Shown: in pieces, positions 34,107 through 38,956 of the stretch
How the letters are laid out: every line of letters begins with the position of its first letter
Numbering within the stretch: position 1 is the stretch's first letter
Assembly: GCA_027624315.1 (NCBI GenBank)
Contig: JAQBXX010000009.1
Span: forward strand, 1-38,956
Direction: 5' to 3'
Origin: Pseudomonadota bacterium
GTDB taxonomy: Bacteria > Pseudomonadota > Gammaproteobacteria > SURF-13
DNA length: 38,956 bases
Notes under the pieces: generated by a model
The model's input: only the letters and a program-made list of their open reading frames with translations
Told to the model about the DNA's origin: nothing
Databases searched by the model: none
Program-made: the position numbers and the translations under genes

Positions 34107-35801
34107 TTAGTGGCGCGTCTTCAGCCAGCGCGCGATCTTTTCTTCGTGCATCTGGCGGCCGATGAAGTAACCCTGGGCCTCGTCGCAGCCGAACCCGGTG
34201 AGACGCTCCAGTGTTTCTCTGTTCTCTACGCCTTCAGCCACCACCTTGAGGCCAAGGGTGTGGGCGAGATCAATCGTGGAGCGCACGATCGTCGCCGAGT
34301 CGGCATTCGAAATCATGTCGAGCACAAACGACTTGTCAATTTTGACGGCCGTGACCGGCAGCTTCTGCAGGTAGGCAAGTGATGAGTAGCCGGTGCCGAA
34401 GTCGTCAATGTAGAGGCGTATACCCAGGTCACTCAGCTCGCCCAGGATGCCGAGCGCGCGCAGCGGGTCTTCCATGAGCTCGCTCTCGGTGATTTCGAAC
34501 TCGAGCATGTCGGCCTCCATGGCGTGGCCGATGAGCAGCGTCTCGACCTTCCTTACCAGCGCCGGGTCAAGCATGTTGCGCATCGACAGGTTGACGGCGA
34601 CCGGCACGCGCCAGCCGCGCTCATGCCATATCCGGGCCTTCTGCACGGCCGTCTCCAGCACGCTCAGCGTGAGCGGGTGGATGAGTCCGCTTTTTTCGGC
34701 CAGCGGGATGAATTCGTCCGGCGGCACGTGCCCCAGTTCAGGATGTTCCCAGCGCGCCAGCGCCTCCACACCGCATACCGTGCCGTCGCGCAGTCTCACC
34801 TTGGGCTGGAAATGCAGGACGATCTGGTTGTTGCCGATGGCCGCGCGCAGATCACCTATGAGCAGCAGGCGCTTCGGGCTCGACGGGTCGCGCAGCGGGT
34901 CGTATAGGGAGAGCGGCGCGCCATCGCGCCGCGCGAGCGACAGCGCCACGTCCGCGTGCTGCAGGAGTTGGCCGGTACTGTCACCGTGATCGGGCGCGAG
35001 GGCGATGCCGAGACGCAGGCTCAACTCGATCGGGAAACCGGCTACATCGAGCGGTTGTTCGAAAGCCGCGAGAATCGCCCGTCCGCGCGCCAGTGCATCC
35101 TCGCGTCCGCACGGGTAGAGCAGCAGCGCGAACTCGTCGGCGCCGACGCGCGCCGCCATGTCGGAATGGTGCAACTGTGACTGTAACCGCCGCGCCACCT
35201 GCTGCAGGAACATGTCGCCGTTGTCGTGCCCGAGGGCCTCGTTCACCTCGCGGAAGCGGTTGATGTTCAGCATGAGCAGCGCAAAGCCTTGCCGGTCGCG
35301 TTGCGCGTCGGCATAAGCCTGTACCAGCCGTTCCTGCAACTGCGCGAGGTTTGGCAGGTCGGTGAGCGGGTCGAAGTAGGCGAGGTAATGCACACGCTCC
35401 TCCGTGCGGCGGTGGGCACGCCGCGCCTCCGCCTCATCGAGCGCATGTTTGACCGCCGTCACCAGGCGCGACATGCGGTCCTTCATGAGGTAGTCCTGCG
35501 CGCCCGCCTTGATGGCGGCCACGGCCATGTCCTCGCCGATCGCGCCCGTGACGATGATAAACGGGATATCCAGCCCCTTCTCCTGCACGATGCGGAGGGC
35601 ATCGAGCCCGCTGAACCGCGGCATCGCGTAATCGGAGATCACGATGTCCCAGGCCTGGCCGTCGAGCGCGCGGCGCATGGCTTCGGCGGTGTCCACGCGC
35701 TCGGCCTGCAAAGCATAGTCGTCGCGGCGCAGTTCGTGCAGGATGAGCTCGGCATCGTCCGCCGAATCTTCCACCATCAACACACGCAGCATGTTTGGCA
35801 T
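34107..35801 (-). CDS. Response regulator with Rec, degenerate GGDEF and EAL domains
   Basis: 564 residues. The receiver domain has Asp57 (VISDYAMPRFSG). A GGDEF domain (about 140-300) carries GADEF at 220-224, so cyclase activity is doubtful and it may be regulatory. The EAL domain (about 320-560) has GVEALARWEHP (E346), NLSMRNM, EITESELM, DDFGTGYSSLAYL, KIDKSF and AEGVE. All usual c-di-GMP phosphodiesterase residues are present, so net c-di-GMP breakdown is likely. It is the last gene of a minus-strand kinase-receiver-effector operon, 13 bases after the receiver gene. Confidence 0.9.
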   Translation of the reverse strand: MPNMLRVLMVEDSADDAELILHELRRDDYALQAERVDTAEAMRRALDGQAWDIVISDYAMPRFSGLDALRIVQEKGLDIPFIIVTGAIGEDMAVAAIKAGAQDYLMKDRMSRLVTAVKHALDEAEARRAHRRTEERVHYLAYFDPLTDLPNLAQLQERLVQAYADAQRDRQGFALLMLNINRFREVNEALGHDNGDMFLQQVARRLQSQLHHSDMAARVGADEFALLLYPCGREDALARGRAILAAFEQPLDVAGFPIELSLRLGIALAPDHGDSTGQLLQHADVALSLARRDGAPLSLYDPLRDPSSPKRLLLIGDLRAAIGNNQIVLHFQPKVRLRDGTVCGVEALARWEHPELGHVPPDEFIPLAEKSGLIHPLTLSVLETAVQKARIWHERGWRVPVAVNLSMRNMLDPALVRKVETLLIGHAMEADMLEFEITESELMEDPLRALGILGELSDLGIRLYIDDFGTGYSSLAYLQKLPVTAVKIDKSFVLDMISNADSATIVRSTIDLAHTLGLKVVAEGVENRETLERLTGFGCDEAQGYFIGRQMHEEKIARWLKTRH

Positions 35802-35814
35802 GGCTTGTTTTTCT

Positions 35815-36258
35815 TTAATGCGGACTGGGCGGCGGTTCGTTTATCATCAGCCAATAGAGGCCGAGTTGCCGTACAGCCTCAATGAATTTTTCGAAATCCA
35901 CCGGTTTAAGGATGTAGCTGTTGGCGCCCAGTTGGTAGCCGCTGATCAAATCCTGCTCCTCCTTCGAGGAAGTTAAAATTACCACCGGCAGCAGCCGGGT
36001 GCGCTCGTTAGCACGCAGACGCTTGAGTACTTCCAGTCCTTCGATCTTGGGCAGCTTCAGGTCCAGCAGTATCACCGAGATACGCTGGTTTGCGTCACGT
36101 TCGGCGTAGGCGCCCTGGCAAAACAGGTAGTCAAGCGCTTCTGCACCATCGCGCAGCACCGTCACTGGATTGAGAATATTATTTTTCTTCAGAGCCCGTA
36201 GCGTCAGTGCCTCGTCGTCGGGGTTGTCTTCCACCAGCAGTATCGTTTTATTATCCAT
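35815..36258 (-). CDS. Single-domain response regulator, Rcp1-like
   Basis: 147 residues, receiver domain only, of the type partnered with phytochrome-like and multi-PAS kinases. VEDNPDDEALTLRALKK has the acidic pocket, Asp66 (LLDLKLPK) is the phosphorylation site, TSS (near 96) and KPVDFEKF (Lys near 118) complete it. No output domain, so it probably relays or buffers phosphate between the kinase and the Rec-GGDEF-EAL protein, which flank it. Ribosome site AAGGAGA before the ATG. Confidence 0.92.
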   Translation of the reverse strand: MDNKTILLVEDNPDDEALTLRALKKNNILNPVTVLRDGAEALDYLFCQGAYAERDANQRISVILLDLKLPKIEGLEVLKRLRANERTRLLPVVILTSSKEEQDLISGYQLGANSYILKPVDFEKFIEAVRQLGLYWLMINEPPPSPH

Positions 36259-36283
36259 TGTCTTCTCCTTAATAAAATTCCAG

Positions 36284-38824
36284 TTACAGGGAAAAATAAA
36301 ACGTTGCGCCTTCTCCCACGGCGCTTTCGGCCCATACCCGGCTGCCGTGGCGGTGGATAATGCGTTGCACCGTGGCCAGCCCGATGCCGGTGCCGGGAAA
36401 CTCGCTCACGCTGTGCAGGCGCTGGAAAGCGCCGAACAATTTTCCGGCATAGGTCATGTCGAAGCCGACGCCGTTGTCGCGCACGAAATAGGCCTGCCTG
36501 CCGGTTTCCTGATGGAGCGCGCCGAACTCGATGGTTGCGTTTGCCGTTTTGCCGGTGAACTTCCAGGCGTTGCCGAGCAGGTTATCCAGCACCACGCGCA
36601 GCAAATGGTCATCGCCCTGCGCGATCAAACCAGACTCAATGTGCCAATCCACCTTGCGTTCCGGCTCTCTTTTCCGAAGACTTGCCAACACGTCGGCGGC
36701 GAGCACGCTGAGATCGACGGCCTCGCGTTTCATTTCCGCGCGCGCCACGTGCGCCAGCTTGATCAGGTCGTCAATCAGATTCCCCATGTGCTGGGTGGCG
36801 GCGCGCACCCGGCCAAGATGCTCCCGTCCCTGGCCATCCAGTTTGTCCGCATAGTCTTCAAGGATGGCCTGGCTGAAGCCATCAATCGAACGCAGCGGTG
36901 CACGGAGATCATGCGACACCGAGTAGCTGAACGCCTCCAGCTCCTGGTTGGCGGCCTGCAACTCGGTGGTGCGCTCGAGCACGCGCCGCTCCAGATGAAC
37001 GTTGAGCTGGCGAATCTCCTCCTCGGCCCGTTTCTGCACGGTCACGTCGTGCGCCGCCGCGAATACGCCGAGCACGCTGTCGGCTGCGTCCCGGTAGACC
37101 GAGGCGTTATACAAGACATCGGTGAGGCCCCCGTCCTTGTGCCGGATAGTGAGGGGGTAGTCGGTGACGAAGCCTTTCTCGAATACCTCGCGATAGCCGG
37201 CGCGGGCCTTCTCCGGTTCCGTGAAGTAGTCGGAGAAGTCGGTCCCGATCAGCTTCTCGCGCGGGACGCCCGTTACCTTGATGCTGCCTTCGTTGACATC
37301 GGTGATCTTGCCGTCGGGGCTGATGGTGACCAGGGGATCGAGGCTCGCCTCGATCAGGCTGCGGGCGTACTGCGAGGCCTGCTGTATCTCCTCCTCGGCG
37401 CGCCTGCGATCGCTGATGTCGCGTATCATGCCGGCAAAAAACAGCCCAGCCGTTGATCTCCAGGTGGTGAGCGAAAGTTCAAGCGGAAACTCCGTACCGT
37501 CTTTTCTTTTGCCAACCAGTTCCACGGTTTTCCCTATGACGCGGGCTTTACCCGTCGCCAGATAAGTTTGAAATCCCACTTGGTGGGCGCTGTGGAATTT
37601 TTCCGGTATGAGGATAGTCAGTGGCGCGCCTATCGCCTCGTCAGTTGCGTATCCGAAAGCGTTTTCGGCGGCCTTATTGAGATAGACGATTTGGCCCTGG
37701 CTATTGGCCATGACAATCGCCTCATTGGCAGTGTCTGACACGGCGCGAAATTTTTCTTCGCTGACACGCAGCGCCGCGTCGGCACGCCTGCGATCGCTGA
37801 TGTCGCGCAGAAACACCGTAAATTGAAATTTGCCGTTTTCCTGCACCTTGGAGATGCTCGCCTCGGCGGGAAACTCGGTTCCGTCCTTGCGCCGTCCGTG
37901 AACCCCCCCGCGCCGGTTCATGTCGCGGGCCGCGTCCGGCTCGGCGGCGAAGCGGCGGACATGTGCGCGATGCGCCTCGGCGAGGTGCGCGGGCAGCAGC
38001 ATATTCAGCGGTTGACCCACGACCTCTGCCGCCGTGTAACCGAAAATTCGTTCCGCGCCCTAGTTGAAAATGAGTATGCGTTGCTCCTCGTCCACGCTGA
38101 TGATGGCGTCGGCCGCCAGGTTGACGATGTTGGTGAAGCGCTTCTCGGAGGAGGACAGCGCATTCATCGGCCGCACGATGGCGCGCGTCAAAAAGACAGA
38201 GACCAGCGCGCCGAGCGCGGCGACGGCGACGATGATGGCAATCACCGTCCAGAACGCGGTCCGGTAGTCCGCGACGGAATTATGATAGCGCTGCTTGGCC
38301 CGTTCCAGGCTGTAGTCCATGAGCGCGTTCATGGCGTCGCGCGCCTTGCGGAATTCCTCCACCGCCGCGCCGCGCGCCAACACCTCTGCTTCCGCGTCAC
38401 GGTTGGCCAGGCTGAGCACCAGGATTTCCTTTTCCACCCGGTTGAAGTAGGCCTGAAAATGCTTTTCGAAGGTGTCGACCAGCGCCTTTTCCTCCGGGGC
38501 CTGGCGCGTCGCCCGGTACTGGCTCAGGCGCTCGCCGATGCGTTTCTGCTGATCGTTGATTTTGCTCGCCAGCGTATGCTGGCTGGCATCGGTTTTGGCC
38601 AGCACGTGCTCCAGCGAATCGCCGCGAATGCGGTACATGCCCGACTTGGCGTCGTCCAGCACCTCGTTGGTGACCAGCTCCTGGGTGTACATGTTCTCCA
38701 CCCGCTGGTTGATCTCGCCCATATAGCGCAAGCCGATGAAACCCAGGAACGCGGCCAGCGCCATGAGCACGCCGAAGCCGATTCCCAGCCGGGTGCCGAT
38801 GCCGATATCCCGCAGGTGTGTCAT
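36284..38824 (-). pseudogene. Multi-PAS membrane histidine kinase interrupted by an amber codon
   Basis: 846 codons in one frame, broken by TAG at 38062-38060 after residue 254. Part 1: first transmembrane helix (about 12-32), periplasmic four-helix-bundle sensor (about 35-185), second helix (about 190-212), short linker, and the start of a PAS domain ending RILIFN. After the stop the PAS continues GAERIFGYTAAEVVG, so the lost residue is probably Gln (CAG to TAG). Part 2 (from GTG 38020, 578 residues): rest of PAS 1, two more PAS domains, a coiled coil, HisKA with His370 (SVSHDLRAPL; codon 638 of the whole) and a complete ATPase domain. Part 2 could be a soluble kinase if translated. The cognate receiver and EAL protein follow. 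Confidence 0.85.
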
Positions 38825-38956
38825 TACCGATTCCCTTTGGTGGTTGCGGCGGCGCCCCGATAACTACCCGGATATTTCACGCTGCTGATTTTGAGCTATA
38901 GCGCAGATTTGGCTCTTCCGGGTATTAGCTCCATATTGCTATCAGTATACTTTAAC

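Noticed and set aside
36170-37456. 428-codon open frame antisense to the histidine kinase
   Set aside because: The kinase frame has clear HisKA and ATPase motifs; the opposite frame is compositional.

Overview
The window looks like chromosomal core DNA of a GC-rich gammaproteobacterium. Pointers are the E. coli-like order rhodanese(yibN)-grxC-secB-gpsA with gpmI-envC next to it and trmL nearby, the two-subunit glycyl-tRNA synthetase, gmhB (LPS heptose pathway), ntrBC with sigma-54 promoters, and the rpsU-yqeY-dnaG-rpoD macromolecular-synthesis cluster followed by tRNA-Ile(CAU). A Tat-exported metallophosphoesterase paired with a small cytochrome c would fit a respiratory or sulfur-oxidising relative (Chromatiales-like), but that placement is inference.

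Layout. 1-500: decayed IS3-type transposase end and C-rich palindromic repeats. 503-5326 (minus): DJ-1/YajL protein, S41 C-terminal protease, EnvC-type amidase activator (apparently CTG start in a CTGA overlap with gpmI), gpmI. 5592-7815 (plus): membrane rhodanese, grxC, secB, gpsA. 7879-9278: a 34-residue lysine-rich protein, tandem REP-like palindromes, a DUF2442/DUF4160 pair and trmL. 9334-13728: class 1B pyrD, purU, ntrC, ntrB. 13869-18540: DUF4124 protein, bactofilin, active M23 peptidase, glnA and an unrecognised helical protein; glnA and ntrBC each have an NtrC-type enhancer and a -24/-12 promoter. 18680-23043 (plus): glyQ, glyS, gmhB, plsC. 23167-23928: a 151-bp imperfect palindrome and a RelE-like/AbrB-like toxin-antitoxin pair. 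24016-30734: tsaD, rpsU, yqeY, dnaG, rpoD, tRNA-Ile2 and a deletion-damaged rimO. 30838-32569: a self-contained transcription unit (strong promoter, two genes with strong ribosome sites, strong terminator) for the metallophosphoesterase and cytochrome c. 32620-38824 (minus): bioA, then a signalling operon: membrane PAS histidine kinase interrupted by an amber codon, Rcp1-like receiver, and Rec-GGDEF-EAL protein.

The main theme is palindromic repeat sequence entering conserved housekeeping genes without breaking them: an element of about 68 bp in frame in yqeY, about 43 bp in frame in tsaD, and a C-rich palindrome that supplies the last codons and stop of glyQ. rpsU also has an abnormal 3' end. 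Genuine damage is seen in rimO (radical-SAM core deleted, one cluster cysteine lost) and in the sensor kinase (nonsense codon). The least familiar candidate system is the metallophosphoesterase-cytochrome c unit. All calls were made by eye, without database searches.
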